Positions 9,442 through 19,127 of a stretch of DNA of 64,000 bases are shown here, one piece after another. Origin of the DNA: Chloroflexota bacterium (GTDB lineage Bacteria > Chloroflexota > Anaerolineae > UBA1429); the NCBI GenBank assembly GCA_012719135.1, contig JAAYAW010000073.1, positions 1 to 64,000 of the forward strand, given 5' to 3'. Under the pieces are notes generated by a model. It made no database searches, was not told the DNA's origin, and was given only the letters and a program-made list of their open reading frames with translations. How positions within the stretch are numbered: the first letter of the stretch is position 1; every line of letters starts with the position of its first letter. Both the position numbers and the translations under genes were made by a program.

Positions 9442-10682
9442 GATGGCTGCTCTATCTCAGGCTCCTCAATCATCATCGCCGTGACCGTCGTCCCGGCGTC
9501 AAGGTCCCCGGTTCCACGCGGGATCAGCAACAGGGCATTCGCTCCCACCAGCGAGAGAAGCCGGCTGGACGCCTGCGACCCGGTTGTGCGGGCCCACCAG
9601 GCCCCGTCCCGTGCGAACACCTGCGCACGCTGGAACTCGAGGCGCGCGGGCTCGTGCCGGATGGCGTGGTCCAGCCGGACCTGACGCTCCGGGCGCCATC
9701 GGGCGGGCTGCGAGGCGAGTGCCCGGAGGACCGGTCGGACAACGACCTCGAATCCAACAAGCGTAGAGACCGGGTTCCCCGGCAGCCCGAGCACCGGCAC
9801 ACCCAGGACCGTCGCAAAGGTGAGAGGGAGCCCCGGCTTGACGGCCACTCTACCAAAGTGAACGGTCCCCAGATTCTCAAGTACGGGTTTGATGAGGTCA
9901 CGGGTGCCCATGGATACGCCGCCCGTCGTGAGCACGAGATCGGCTTCGGCAGCGGCCGAGCCGATGGCGCTCGAGAGTTGCGAGGCGGAATCGGGGATCT
10001 GGCGGACGGTGGTAACGGTGCACCCGATGGCTCGCACGGCAGCTGCAAGGACGTAAGAGTTGCTATCCCGTATCTGCCCCGGCGCGGGCACGGCGTCCTG
10101 GGAGGCGAGTTCATCGCCCGTCGCCAGGATGGCGACGCGAGGTGTCGGGTAGACCAGAGGCTGGTAGATACCCAGGGCGGCCAACAAGCCGATCTCGGCG
10201 GGGCCGAGGACGGTGCCGCCGGACAGGACGGTTTGGCCGCGGGCGACGTCCGAGCCGCGGGATCGAACGTTCAGCCCGATTTGAGCGGCCATCTCCGTGG
10301 CCATCCATCCCTGCTCTTCGCGCGTCCACTCGACGGGGATCACAGCATCGGCACCCGCCGGTAAGGCGGCGCCAGTCATGATCCGGACACATTCGCCGCT
10401 GGAGAGCGTGACATTGGCAATCGGGCCGGCGTTCTGTTCCGCAAGCACGCGTCGTTTCACCAGGCCATCCGCTGCGATGACCGCATATCCATCCATGGTG
10501 GAGGCGTCAAACGGGGGTACTTGCTCCTCGGCCGTCAGGCTCTCTGCAAGGACTGTGCCCGCCAAGATCGTGCCGAGCGAGGCAGGCCGGGGGGCGAGGG
10601 GAAGAATGCGCTCGGCGAGGATGCGTTTGGCCTCCTCAAAGGCGATCATCGGATAGTCACTCTCGGTCCTGAAGATACTCAC
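9438..10682 (-). CDS. moeA: Molybdopterin molybdotransferase MoeA (paralogue 1)
   Basis: PPFDASTMDGYAV, TGDEL, TTGGVSMGTRDLIKPVL, GLPGNPVS. Confidence 0.9.
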   Translation of the reverse strand: MSIFRTESDYPMIAFEEAKRILAERILPLAPRPASLGTILAGTVLAESLTAEEQVPPFDASTMDGYAVIAADGLVKRRVLAEQNAGPIANVTLSSGECVRIMTGAALPAGADAVIPVEWTREEQGWMATEMAAQIGLNVRSRGSDVARGQTVLSGGTVLGPAEIGLLAALGIYQPLVYPTPRVAILATGDELASQDAVPAPGQIRDSNSYVLAAAVRAIGCTVTTVRQIPDSASQLSSAIGSAAAEADLVLTTGGVSMGTRDLIKPVLENLGTVHFGRVAVKPGLPLTFATVLGVPVLGLPGNPVSTLVGFEVVVRPVLRALASQPARWRPERQVRLDHAIRHEPARLEFQRAQVFARDGAWWARTTGSQASSRLLSLVGANALLLIPRGTGDLDAGTTVTAMMIEEPEIEQPS

Positions 10683-10692
10683 GTCGCTGCCT

Positions 10693-11913
10693 CTACCTTA
10701 GTGTGATGATCTGAACGTCGCTGCCCGCATCAAGGTGGTCCACAGATTCTGGGATCACAGCGAGCCCGTCGGCGCGCACCATCGATGTCAGAATACCCGA
10801 CCCCTGGTCTCCGGTAAGCCGGGCCAACAGCCCCTCGTCGTCGCTCTCCAGGGTTACCCGGAGGTAGTGACGTCGCGAATCCTTGCGCGTGATGGGTTCA
10901 GCCAGCCGCGCCCGGACGGATTGATGGGGCTGGAAAGTGCAGCCCAGCAGGCGGTGGATGGCCGGCTCGCCAAAGAGGAGCATCCCGAGCATCGCGGCCA
11001 CCGGATTCCCCGGGAGGGCCAGGAGCGGTATGTCATTCAGGAATCCAAAGGCCATAGGGCGACCGGGCTTCATGTTGACCCACCAAAAGTCCAGCGAGCC
11101 CTCGGCCGCCAACACCTGCTTGACGAGGTCGAAATCGCCCACCGACACGCCGCCCGAGGTGACGATGAGATCTGCCGATTGCCTTTGTGCCTCGCGCAGA
11201 CGTTGCACCAGGGACGACTCCTCGTCGCGAGCGGCTTCGAGGACGAGCGGCACTCCTCCTGCACGCATGGTCTGGGCGGCACAGGTGTAGCTGTTGGCGT
11301 TATAGATCTTGCCTGGTGCCGGGGCTGCGTCTGGCGGTAGAATCTCGTCGCCGGTGGCCAGGATGGCAACCCGCGGGCGCCTGCGCACCGCCACGCGCGA
11401 CTGTCCTAGCGAAGCGAGCATACCGATCTCCGCCGGGCCGAGAAGAGCCCCCGCCGCTAGCACTGTCTGTCCTGGCATCACATCCTCACCAGCGAGGCGC
11501 ACGTCGGCTCCCCTCCTGGGCCGGTTGGGAACCAGCAAGACCGTGCCATCCAGCCTGGCCTCCTCGAACCGCACGACGGTATCCGCGCCGGCAGGAAGTG
11601 GCGCGCCCGTCATGATGCGAACCGACTGGCCCGGTAGCAGTGTGCCCTCCCAGACGCTACCCGCGGGGACCTGCCCGGCGACATGCAGGCGCGTCACCCC
11701 GCTCTCGGATAGATCGGCATGGCGGATGGCGTATCCATCCATCGCCGAGTTGGTATGGGGTGGGATGGGTGTACGGGCGACCAAATCGGAGGCAAGCGCT
11801 CGGCCGCAGGCTTCGAGGATCGGCACACGCTCTTCGTCCAGGGGGGCCAACTGGTCCAGAATGCGGGCCCGAGCCGCCTCTACGCTCAGGATAGGGTAGC
11901 TGGACTCTCTCAC
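10693..11913 (-). CDS. moeA: Molybdopterin molybdotransferase MoeA (paralogue 2)
   Basis: IPPHTNSAMDGYAI, TGDEILPPD, TSGGVSVGDFDLVKQVL, ALPGNPVAA. Confidence 0.9.
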   Translation of the reverse strand: MRESSYPILSVEAARARILDQLAPLDEERVPILEACGRALASDLVARTPIPPHTNSAMDGYAIRHADLSESGVTRLHVAGQVPAGSVWEGTLLPGQSVRIMTGAPLPAGADTVVRFEEARLDGTVLLVPNRPRRGADVRLAGEDVMPGQTVLAAGALLGPAEIGMLASLGQSRVAVRRRPRVAILATGDEILPPDAAPAPGKIYNANSYTCAAQTMRAGGVPLVLEAARDEESSLVQRLREAQRQSADLIVTSGGVSVGDFDLVKQVLAAEGSLDFWWVNMKPGRPMAFGFLNDIPLLALPGNPVAAMLGMLLFGEPAIHRLLGCTFQPHQSVRARLAEPITRKDSRRHYLRVTLESDDEGLLARLTGDQGSGILTSMVRADGLAVIPESVDHLDAGSDVQIITLR

Positions 11914-12410
11914 GCCGGATCCTCTTTGTGCTCGAGATCGGTGCCCTGGGCCATTTGGAGTGCGTGTGCTAGAACGGGCTGAAGGATCTCCATCGCATCA
12001 CGGACGGCGCCTTGGCTGCCGGCCACGTTGATGATGAGGCATCGACCTCGCAACCCCGCGACGCCCCTGGAGAGCACCGCTCTCGGGGTATGGTCATAGC
12101 CTTTCCAGCGGAGCAGCTCTGCGAGGCCCGGCACAGGTCGTTCGATCACGGCCATCGTGGCCTCTGGCGTCCAATCTCGGGGTGCTGCACCGGTCCCGCC
12201 AGTGGTGACGATGAGGTCGATGTCGCCGCCATCCGCGAGGGCGCGCAGCTCTGCCTGGATCAACTCGGATTCGTCGGGCAGTACTCGTGCGGCTCGGACT
12301 GTGGCTCCCAGTGCTTCTAGCGAGCGAGCCAGGAGCGGACCGCTCAGATCCTCTCGTTCTCCGGCGTAGCCTTTGTCACTGATTGTCAGTACGGCTGCGT
12401 TGAAGCGCAC
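11910..12410 (-). CDS. MogA/MoaB family molybdenum cofactor biosynthesis protein
   Basis: VRFNAAVLTISDKGYAGEREDLSGP, TTGGTGAAPRDWTPEA; GTG start at 12410 with AGGAGG upstream. Confidence 0.88.
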   Translation of the reverse strand: MRFNAAVLTISDKGYAGEREDLSGPLLARSLEALGATVRAARVLPDESELIQAELRALADGGDIDLIVTTGGTGAAPRDWTPEATMAVIERPVPGLAELLRWKGYDHTPRAVLSRGVAGLRGRCLIINVAGSQGAVRDAMEILQPVLAHALQMAQGTDLEHKEDPA

Positions 12411-12433
12411 AAGAACCTCCTGGATAGGTAAAC

Positions 12434-12456
12434 GGCGCACCCATGCTTGGTGCGCC
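12434..12456 (-). promoter_or_regulatory. Hairpin between riboswitch-like element and Moco operon, candidate expression platform
   Basis: GGCGCACC-loop-GGTGCGCC, perfect 8-bp stem. Confidence 0.45.
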
Positions 12457-12469
12457 GGCACATCCTGTG

Positions 12470-12590
12470 CCCAGCGGTACTCTCCTTTCCAAGCACGGGA
12501 GGTGCAGTGGTTTCCCATCTGACCCTTGCTGGCCAGGCCAGCGGGTCGCTCACCATGGCAGGCGCGGTAGGTGCAGCGACTCGGAGATCA
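12470..12590 (-). ncRNA. Moco riboswitch-like RNA (Moco RNA motif)
   Basis: Minus-strand CTCCGAGTCGCTGCACCT...TGGGAAACCA...CACCTCCCGTGCTTGGAAAGGAGAGTAC resembles the E. coli moaA leader as recalled (GCCTCCCGTATCTGGAAAGGTGTAC); directly upstream of the Moco operon. Confidence 0.75.
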
Positions 12591-12743
12591 CGCGATTCAG
12601 CCTGGAGGTATTATACTCGGATCCCGACGGTGCGCGAGGAGAGCTTGGACGCAGAGGAGAGGCTTCACTTGCGTCTGCCTGATGTTTTGACACCGGATGG
12701 CCCGACCGCTATAATGCCGCATGACTTGATGGAAGAGAGCGAT

Positions 12744-13310
12744 ATGCTTGCGTTCAACGTTGCGCAACTGCTCAAGGAACCAGTAGGCCACTCTCGAGCG
12801 CACGAACTGTCCGGTGAGTTGTTCGAGGTGGACGAGCGCAATCGAGGACCGATTGCTGTCAGCGGACAGGTCATGCTGGTGCGTACTCCCTCGGGGGTGC
12901 TGGCTACGGGCACGGCCGATGTCATGCTCGAAGTAGCCTGCCGGCGATGCCTTGAGCCCGTAAAGCGTACCGTCCAGATTGAGGTTGAAGACGAATTCGT
13001 CCCCTCGATCGACGTGGTTACTGGGAGGCCACTGCCGGTTGACGATGACGTGAGCGCCGAGCTGGTCATCGATGAGCATCACACGCTCGACCTTACCGAG
13101 GTGCTCTGGCAGTATGCTGTGGCTGAGACTCTGGAGCCAGCATATTGCTCCAGTGACTGCCGGGGACTATGCCCCCAGTGTGGTGCCAATCTCAACCTGG
13201 GGCCATGTGCCTGCAAGACGGACCAGATCGATCCGAGGCTCGCCGTATTGGCGGACCTGCTGGATGGATCTGAGCAGCCTGATACGACTGAAGAAGGGGT
13301 AATCGAATGA
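12744..13310 (+). CDS. DUF177 / YceD family protein
   Basis: CRRCLEPVKRTVQIEVEDEF and YCSSDCRGLCPQCGANLN; next to rpmF as in many bacteria. Confidence 0.88.
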   Translation: MLAFNVAQLLKEPVGHSRAHELSGELFEVDERNRGPIAVSGQVMLVRTPSGVLATGTADVMLEVACRRCLEPVKRTVQIEVEDEFVPSIDVVTGRPLPVDDDVSAELVIDEHHTLDLTEVLWQYAVAETLEPAYCSSDCRGLCPQCGANLNLGPCACKTDQIDPRLAVLADLLDGSEQPDTTEEGVIE

Positions 13311-13489
13311 CACCGCTACCGAAAAGGAAGCACTCTCACGGCCGTACCCGGCGCCGCCGGGCACACGATCACCTGACGGTTGTGAACCTGGTGGAATGCC
13401 CGTCGTGCCACGCGATGCGCCTGCCGCACACCGTGTGCTCTGCCTGTGGCTCCTACCGGGGCAAGGTCGTTCTCGCCGCGCAGAGCTGA
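13307..13489 (+). CDS. rpmF: 50S ribosomal protein L32
   Basis: MTPLPKRKHSHGRTRRRRAHD...CPSCHAMRLPHTVCSACGSYRGK. Confidence 0.96.
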   Translation: MTPLPKRKHSHGRTRRRRAHDHLTVVNLVECPSCHAMRLPHTVCSACGSYRGKVVLAAQS

Positions 13490-13509
13490 GTCCGGAGCCG
13501 CGAATTAGC

Positions 13510-13546
13510 AACGGGCCGATCGAGGACGGGCGCCTCGCGGCCCGTT
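13510..13546 (+). terminator. Putative terminator after rpmF
   Basis: AACGGGCCG...CGGCCCGTT followed by TGTT. Confidence 0.5.
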
Positions 13547-13590
13547 TGTTCGGTTGAAAGCCCTGGATCGGGCCAGAAGATGGGGGAAAG

Positions 13591-13941
13591 ATGGGAGATG
13601 GCAAGCTCGGAACAGTGCGGATTTCTCCGCAAGTGCTCGCTACCATCGCGCGGCTGACGACAGTCTCGGTTCCGGGAGTCGCGAGCCTGTACCACGACTT
13701 TTCCAGCGACGTGGGCCGTCTCTTTCGCGGCAAGGGCGGTGGAGGAGTGAGCGTGGAGGTCGTGGATGGTGCCGTGCGCGTCGATCTAGGGATCGTCGCG
13801 GACAAAGACGTCAATCTCTACGATCTGGGGCTCGAGATCCAGACTCAGGTCGCGCGTGCCATCAAGGAAATGGTCGGCATGCCCGTGCTGGCGGTGAACG
13901 TGCACATCGCGAACGTTGCGATGGGGCTCTCCGCCGAGTGA
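13591..13941 (+). CDS. Asp23/Gls24 family envelope stress response protein
   Basis: GTVRISPQVLATIARLTTVSVPGVASL and VNVHIANVAM. Confidence 0.9.
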   Translation: MGDGKLGTVRISPQVLATIARLTTVSVPGVASLYHDFSSDVGRLFRGKGGGGVSVEVVDGAVRVDLGIVADKDVNLYDLGLEIQTQVARAIKEMVGMPVLAVNVHIANVAMGLSAE

Positions 13942-13963
13942 TATCTGCAAGCGGCGTGTCCCA

Positions 13964-14431
13964 ATGAAGCCAAGACGCAAGGCGCGGATCATCGCCCTAC
14001 AGGTGCTCTTTGAGGTGGACCTCACGGGACACAACCCCGAATTCGCCCTGCGCGAGAGGCTCCAAGAGCAGCCTGTCCCCGAATCGGGGGAGGTGTTTGG
14101 CAGACGCCTGCTGGCGGATGCGCTCAGTCACCGTGAGATCCTGGACGTGATCATCCAGCGTATCGCGCCCGAGTGGCCTCTGGATCAGATGGCTCCCGTG
14201 GACCGTAATATCTTGCGCTTGGCCGCGCAGGAGTTGCTCTACGGTGAAGACACGCCTCCCAAGGTGGCCATCAATGAGGCCGTCGAACTGGCCAAGCTCT
14301 TTGGCAGCGAGAGCTCGGGGCGGTTTGTGAATGGCGTGCTCGGCACGCTACTGAACCAGCGGCAGGAGTTGATGGCCACTTATCACATCACTCCGGTGAC
14401 ATACGAAGGAACAGAGATCGAAGAGGCCTAG
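13964..14431 (+). CDS. nusB: Transcription antitermination factor NusB
   Basis: RRKARIIALQVLFEVD; MAPVDRNILRLAAQELLYGEDTPPKVAINEAVELAKLFGSESSGRFVNGVLG. Confidence 0.93.
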   Translation: MKPRRKARIIALQVLFEVDLTGHNPEFALRERLQEQPVPESGEVFGRRLLADALSHREILDVIIQRIAPEWPLDQMAPVDRNILRLAAQELLYGEDTPPKVAINEAVELAKLFGSESSGRFVNGVLGTLLNQRQELMATYHITPVTYEGTEIEEA

Positions 14432-14478
14432 ACCCCTCTGGCGTCTGGCAGTGTCATGCAAGGAGGCTTGCACGCGCG

Positions 14479-15129
14479 ATGTTTGGCATAGGTCTCTTGG
14501 AACTAATCACCATCTTGGTTCTCGCCACATTGGTCGTGGGCCCTGAGGGCATGGTCAAGTTCGCGGGTCAACTCGGCCAGTGGCTGGCCAAGTTCCGTCG
14601 CGAGACACAGGGCATTACTCAGGAGTTCAAGGAAGCCTTTGACCTTGAGCTAATGAACCCCACCTCCGAGAGCAATCCGCGCGCGGGTGCCGGGGGAGAC
14701 CCCTCCGCGACCAACCGCCAGTGGAATCTGCCCACCACCAATGAGAACGAGAAAGCCATCGAGGTCGGCCGTCCGAGTGCCGAGCCGGCGGTGGAAGACC
14801 CTTCTGCTGCTGCGTCCCCTGCTACAGAACCCCATCGCGACATACCGCCGGCGCTTGCCCAGGCGATGGCCGCTAGCCAGGGCATCCCCTACGGTGGGGT
14901 AGAGGGGGCGGACGATCAGACGAAGGTGAGCCCGGAGGTCGTGGAGTTGGCTGTTGAGGTATCACCGGACGCCGAGCCCGTTGAGCTGGGCATCGCCCAG
15001 TGGGTCCCGGAGGATGACGATATCGAAGCGACCGTCGTCGGTGAGCCGGTGTGGGTGCAAGCTCCGGACGAAGACACCGGCGAGAAGGGCGACGACGCTG
15101 GTCGTAACGGCGCGGAGGATGTCGCGTGA
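14479..15129 (+). CDS. tatB: Sec-independent translocase TatA/TatB family protein
   Basis: MFGIGLLELITILVLATLVVGPEGMVKFAGQLGQWLAKFRRE; followed by tatC. Confidence 0.85.
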   Translation: MFGIGLLELITILVLATLVVGPEGMVKFAGQLGQWLAKFRRETQGITQEFKEAFDLELMNPTSESNPRAGAGGDPSATNRQWNLPTTNENEKAIEVGRPSAEPAVEDPSAAASPATEPHRDIPPALAQAMAASQGIPYGGVEGADDQTKVSPEVVELAVEVSPDAEPVELGIAQWVPEDDDIEATVVGEPVWVQAPDEDTGEKGDDAGRNGAEDVA

Positions 15130-15869
15130 GCACGTATACGGATCGCGAACTCTCGATCATGGAGCATCTCCTCGAGCTCCGCACGAGGCTGATGTGGGCT
15201 GTGATCGCGCTGGTGATCGGGACGGCCATCGGTACGATCTTTACGGAACGGGTGCTTGGGCTTCTGACTATCCCGCTCGGCGATAATGTGCCGCAAGCCA
15301 TTGCCCCCACTGAAGCCATCCTGGTCTACTTTCGGATCGCGCTCATCCTTGGCGTCACCATTGCCATGCCCGTCATCGTCTACGAGATCATCCTGTTCTT
15401 GCTGCCCGGCCTGTTGCCGTCCGAGCGCAAGTACCTGACGATGCTGGTCCCCGGTGCAGGTGTTTCTTTCGCGGCCGGCGTCGCTTTTGCCGTGTTCGTC
15501 ATGATGCCGGGAATGGTTCAGTTCATGCAAGGATTCCTCACGAGTATTGTTGAAAACAACTGGACCTTGCAGAACTATATCAATTTCGTGACTTTTGTGA
15601 TGTTTTGGATGGGCATACTCTTTGAGATGCCTCTGGTCATCTTCTTTCTGGCGAAACTCGGAGTCGTCTCCGTGGCGCAGCTATCCAAGGCGCGCCGATG
15701 GGCAGCCATGGCCAGTGCCTTGGTGGCCGCCATCGTTACACCCACCCATGACCCGGTGAATATGCTCGTGCTGATGGTGCCTCTTGTGGTGCTGTACGAG
15801 ATCGGGATCCTGCTCGCCCGTTTTGCCAAGCCAAAGACGGACGAGGCAGCCGAGACCATGATCGCCTAG
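15126..15869 (+). CDS. tatC: Twin-arginine translocase subunit TatC
   Basis: MEHLLELRTRLMWAV; multi-TM; WAAMASALVAAIVTPTHDPVNMLVLMVPLVVLYEIGI. Confidence 0.94.
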   Translation: MSTYTDRELSIMEHLLELRTRLMWAVIALVIGTAIGTIFTERVLGLLTIPLGDNVPQAIAPTEAILVYFRIALILGVTIAMPVIVYEIILFLLPGLLPSERKYLTMLVPGAGVSFAAGVAFAVFVMMPGMVQFMQGFLTSIVENNWTLQNYINFVTFVMFWMGILFEMPLVIFFLAKLGVVSVAQLSKARRWAAMASALVAAIVTPTHDPVNMLVLMVPLVVLYEIGILLARFAKPKTDEAAETMIA

Positions 15870-16008
15870 CAGATCGGGCGTGGTGACCGTCTGACTCGCC
15901 TTGGCAGGCATCTCCTGGTGTGTGGCTCCAAGCCGATGGGCTCCCCTGGATAGGATCGGAGTGTCGCAGTCCGGGTATCGCAGATGCATACATGGGGACG
16001 CAAGGAAC

Positions 16009-16035
16009 AGCGGCCAGCATCAGCTGCTGGCCGCT
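16009..16035. terminator. Hairpin between tatC (+) and bcp (-), probable terminator
   Basis: AGCGGCCAGCA-TCAGC-TGCTGGCCGCT, 11-bp perfect stem. Confidence 0.6.
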
Positions 16036-16141
16036 GCTTGATCGTGCGTGGTGCCGCACTCCCCGAAACGGATGGCGAACCGCTCGGCGCGGTGGGTCCG
16101 CTTCGGATGGTGCGTCCCTGGTAGCGTCGAAACGCCAGGCT

Positions 16142-16594
16142 CTACAGTACCTCCAGGACCTCGCCCACGTGCCCCTCAACCTTGACCTTGGGGAACACCT
16201 TGATGATCGTGCCATTCTCATCGATCACAAAGGTGGAACGCGTCATGCCCTGGGTCGTCTTCCCACAGACGACCTTCTCACCCCAGGCACCGTAGGCGAT
16301 CGAGACGGCGTGATCAGAATCGCTCAGCAGGTAAAAGGGCAGATCGAACTTGCTGCGGAACTTGGCGTGTGAGGCTACGCTATCCGGGCTGATCCCTACG
16401 ACAACGGCCCCCTTCATTGACAGGGCAGCGTTCTCATCGCGGAAGCTGCAGGCCTCCTTTGTGCAACCGGGGGTGTTGTCCTTGGGGTAAAAGTAAACGA
16501 CAACCTTCTTGCCGCGGAAATCGCTCAGTGAGATGCGCTCTCCTTGGTCCGAATCCAGTGTAAAGTCGGGAGCGACGGTCTGTTCCTGAAGCAT
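16142..16594 (-). CDS. bcp: Thioredoxin-dependent peroxiredoxin (Bcp/PrxQ)
   Basis: VVVYFYPKDNTPGCTKEACSFRDE. Confidence 0.93.
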   Translation of the reverse strand: MLQEQTVAPDFTLDSDQGERISLSDFRGKKVVVYFYPKDNTPGCTKEACSFRDENAALSMKGAVVVGISPDSVASHAKFRSKFDLPFYLLSDSDHAVSIAYGAWGEKVVCGKTTQGMTRSTFVIDENGTIIKVFPKVKVEGHVGEVLEVL

Positions 16595-16620
16595 GGTTTA
16601 CCTCCTGTGGATCTTTCATA

Positions 16621-16649
16621 ATCATACCTATTTACAGTAAGTTTGTCAA
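16621..16649 (-). promoter_or_regulatory. Consensus sigma70 promoter for bcp (TTGACA-N17-TATGAT)
   Basis: Minus-strand TTGACA (16649-16644), 17-bp spacer, TATGAT (16626-16621). Confidence 0.7.
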
Positions 16650-16738
16650 GATATCGGTGATGGTCCAGAGGGCAGCGGTGTTGTGGCACAGGCGGGCCAC
16701 AGGTACAATCGAGGTGAGCGTCAGGGGGGCAGTGTGCC

Positions 16739-17860
16739 ATGCACAGACGGTTCATCCGCATCGGCACGATCGCTGGAGCGCCGGTGGTTCTGGACATCGG
16801 CTGGTTTCTGTTGGTTGCGGGGCTGCTGTGGGCGCTGCCGCGCTACTACCTTGAGGCGATTCTGCCTGCCTCGTCTGCTGTGGAGCGGGTGGCCCTGGCC
16901 CTGGGCGTTTCCCTGGTGTTTTCTGGCACAATCCTGCTGCACGAGCTCGCCCACCTCGGGATGGCCAGCGCGCTCAGGCTCAGGGCGAAGCGTATTACGC
17001 TCACGTTGTTTGGCGGCGCTGTCTCTCTGGCGGAGGACCGGTCTCATGCGGCTCAAGAGTTCCTCATATCCCTCGCCGGCCCGGGGGCGACGCTGGCGCT
17101 GGGGCTGGTATTCGGGCTGCTGCACCGGTATAGCGTAGGGAGAGCTCCCGTTGTCGCTGCTGCGGCCAGGGCCTTGCAGCTGGCCTGCATTGGCCTCGGG
17201 CTGTTCAATCTGTTCCCCGCGTTGCCGCTGGATGGCGGGCAGGCGCTGAGAGCGGTGCTTTGGGCACTCTCGCGTGACCGGCACACGGCGGGGTTCTGGG
17301 CAGCGCGCATCGGACAGTGGGCCGGCTCGGCCATGACCATCGTCGGCCTGATGGGTTATCTCTCGCGTGACGCGAATCAGTGGATCTGGCTGGCCGTCGT
17401 CGGCTTGCTGGTTGAGGGCGGCGCTCGAGCTGCCTACAGGCAGGTCGGAGTCGAGCGGGCCATCGAGGGGCATGTGGCGGCCGATGTGATGGTCCGCGGC
17501 TGCGTACCTCTGAGTCCCGATCTGACACTGGATCAGCTGGACGGGGCCTTGGCCCGCCGTAGTGTGCCATGCCTCGTCGTGGGAGACGAACGAGGTGTGT
17601 ACGGCATGCTGACCGGGAGCCGGATCAGGCGAGTGCGAAGATCGCGCAGAGGGCGCACCACCCTGATGCAGGTGTTGCTTCCTATCGCTGAACAGCACCG
17701 GGTGTCGCCTGAAATGCCGCTACGGGAGGTCCTGGAGCGGATGTTCGATTCCGGGTTACAGGAACTCCCCGTGATGCGGGATGGCGCGATGCTGGGGATC
17801 GCCGTGCATCACGAGATCGTGAGGCTGATCGAGTCGCGTTCGATAGGGGGGCTGAGCTGA
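16739..17860 (+). CDS. Site-2 protease family M50 metallopeptidase with CBS domains
   Basis: HELAH zinc motif; NLFPALPLDGGQ; C-terminal CBS-like pair. Confidence 0.88.
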   Translation: MHRRFIRIGTIAGAPVVLDIGWFLLVAGLLWALPRYYLEAILPASSAVERVALALGVSLVFSGTILLHELAHLGMASALRLRAKRITLTLFGGAVSLAEDRSHAAQEFLISLAGPGATLALGLVFGLLHRYSVGRAPVVAAAARALQLACIGLGLFNLFPALPLDGGQALRAVLWALSRDRHTAGFWAARIGQWAGSAMTIVGLMGYLSRDANQWIWLAVVGLLVEGGARAAYRQVGVERAIEGHVAADVMVRGCVPLSPDLTLDQLDGALARRSVPCLVVGDERGVYGMLTGSRIRRVRRSRRGRTTLMQVLLPIAEQHRVSPEMPLREVLERMFDSGLQELPVMRDGAMLGIAVHHEIVRLIESRSIGGLS

Positions 17861-18075
17861 GCCGTGCGTGGGAGCGGCGCGTGAGGCGCGAGGCCGGTGG
17901 CCATGTCCTGAGCCTGCGGACGCCCTCGGCGTGCGGGATAGCGAGGAGGCGTACGGCAGGGAACCCACGGACGCCAGTGACGGGGCCGGCGGCTACGGAT
18001 GTGCGTGCTCGAGGGTGCGAGAAGAGGGGCCATCCTGAGGCTGATTTGCCCTACTACCAAGGTGAGGCGGGAGCG

Positions 18076-19077
18076 ATGTCGGATCGACTGTCATATCCTC
18101 TGTTTTTTGAGCCACAACTGAGGCACTACATCTGGGGCGGCCGCAACCTCGAGATCCTGTACGGCCGACAATTGCCTCCCGGCAGAACGGCCGAAAGCTG
18201 GGAGATATCGGGACATCGCGATGCCCCGACCGTTGTAGCGAACGGGCCCCTCACGGGTGAAAGCCTGATCACCCTGGTAGCGCGGATGGGGAAAGATCTG
18301 GTTGGCTGGCGTGCAGAAGGCAGCTGTGGCGCGGGCTCCTTCCCGCTGTTGGTCAAGCTTCTGGATGCGCAGCAGGATCTCTCTGTCCAGGTGCATCCCG
18401 ATGATGACTACGCCCTGACCCATGAGCCCGGCGAGCGCGGCAAAGTGGAGACCTGGTATGTGCTATCGGCGGGCGCGGATGCCCGGTTGGTCTATGGGCT
18501 CCGCCCGGGCATCGACCGGTCGGCGCTCGCCGGCGCCTTGGAGCGGGGGAGTGTGGCGGACGTGCTGGCTTACCTGCCGGTGAAGCCGGGTGATTGCGTC
18601 CACGTACCGGCCGGCACGTTGCATGCGATAATGGCCGGGACCGTTGTGGTAGAGGTGCAGCAGACTTCTGATGCGACCTACCGGCTCTTCGATTGGGGAA
18701 GGCTCGGGCACGATGGCCGGCCGAGGGAAGTTCACATCGACAAGGCCCTGGCCACGATCCGCTGGGATTCTCCTGCGCCGGGTACGGTTGTCCCGAGACC
18801 CTTGGATACCGACAACGGCGTTCGCCAGTGGGAGCTCGTGCGGTGCCCTCAGTACAACCTCGACAAGATCGAACTCAGTCCGGGCGCAGCCTTCGACGGC
18901 CACTGCTCGGGCGAAACGTTCGAGATTTGGGGTTGCGTTGAGGGCGAGGCCACGGTGAGCGCCGGCGGTGAGTGGGAATTGGCGGCCGTGCGGTTCGCCC
19001 TGCTGCCGGCCATAGTGGGACGGTATCGTATCTCGTCCGGCAGCGGTGCGACGCTACTGAGGGCCTATTGCGGATAG
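18076..19077 (+). CDS. manA: Type I mannose-6-phosphate isomerase family protein
   Basis: YIWGGRNLE, VQVHPDDDYA, GDCVHVPAGTLHAIM; start at 18076. Confidence 0.9.
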   Translation: MSDRLSYPLFFEPQLRHYIWGGRNLEILYGRQLPPGRTAESWEISGHRDAPTVVANGPLTGESLITLVARMGKDLVGWRAEGSCGAGSFPLLVKLLDAQQDLSVQVHPDDDYALTHEPGERGKVETWYVLSAGADARLVYGLRPGIDRSALAGALERGSVADVLAYLPVKPGDCVHVPAGTLHAIMAGTVVVEVQQTSDATYRLFDWGRLGHDGRPREVHIDKALATIRWDSPAPGTVVPRPLDTDNGVRQWELVRCPQYNLDKIELSPGAAFDGHCSGETFEIWGCVEGEATVSAGGEWELAAVRFALLPAIVGRYRISSGSGATLLRAYCG

Positions 19078-19127
19078 CGAACTGTTCGCCATAGGCTACA
19101 CGAGTATCGCCCTATCGGCCGGTGGGC

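Noticed and set aside
12447-12743. N-terminal extension of the DUF177 ORF and 12411-12518 extension of the MogA ORF
   Set aside because: Both run through the riboswitch-like region; internal starts at 12744 and 12410 agree better with family lengths and RBS.
16721-17698. 325-aa ORF antisense to the M50 protease
   Set aside because: Low-complexity His/Gln/Arg composition; sense frame has zinc and CBS motifs.
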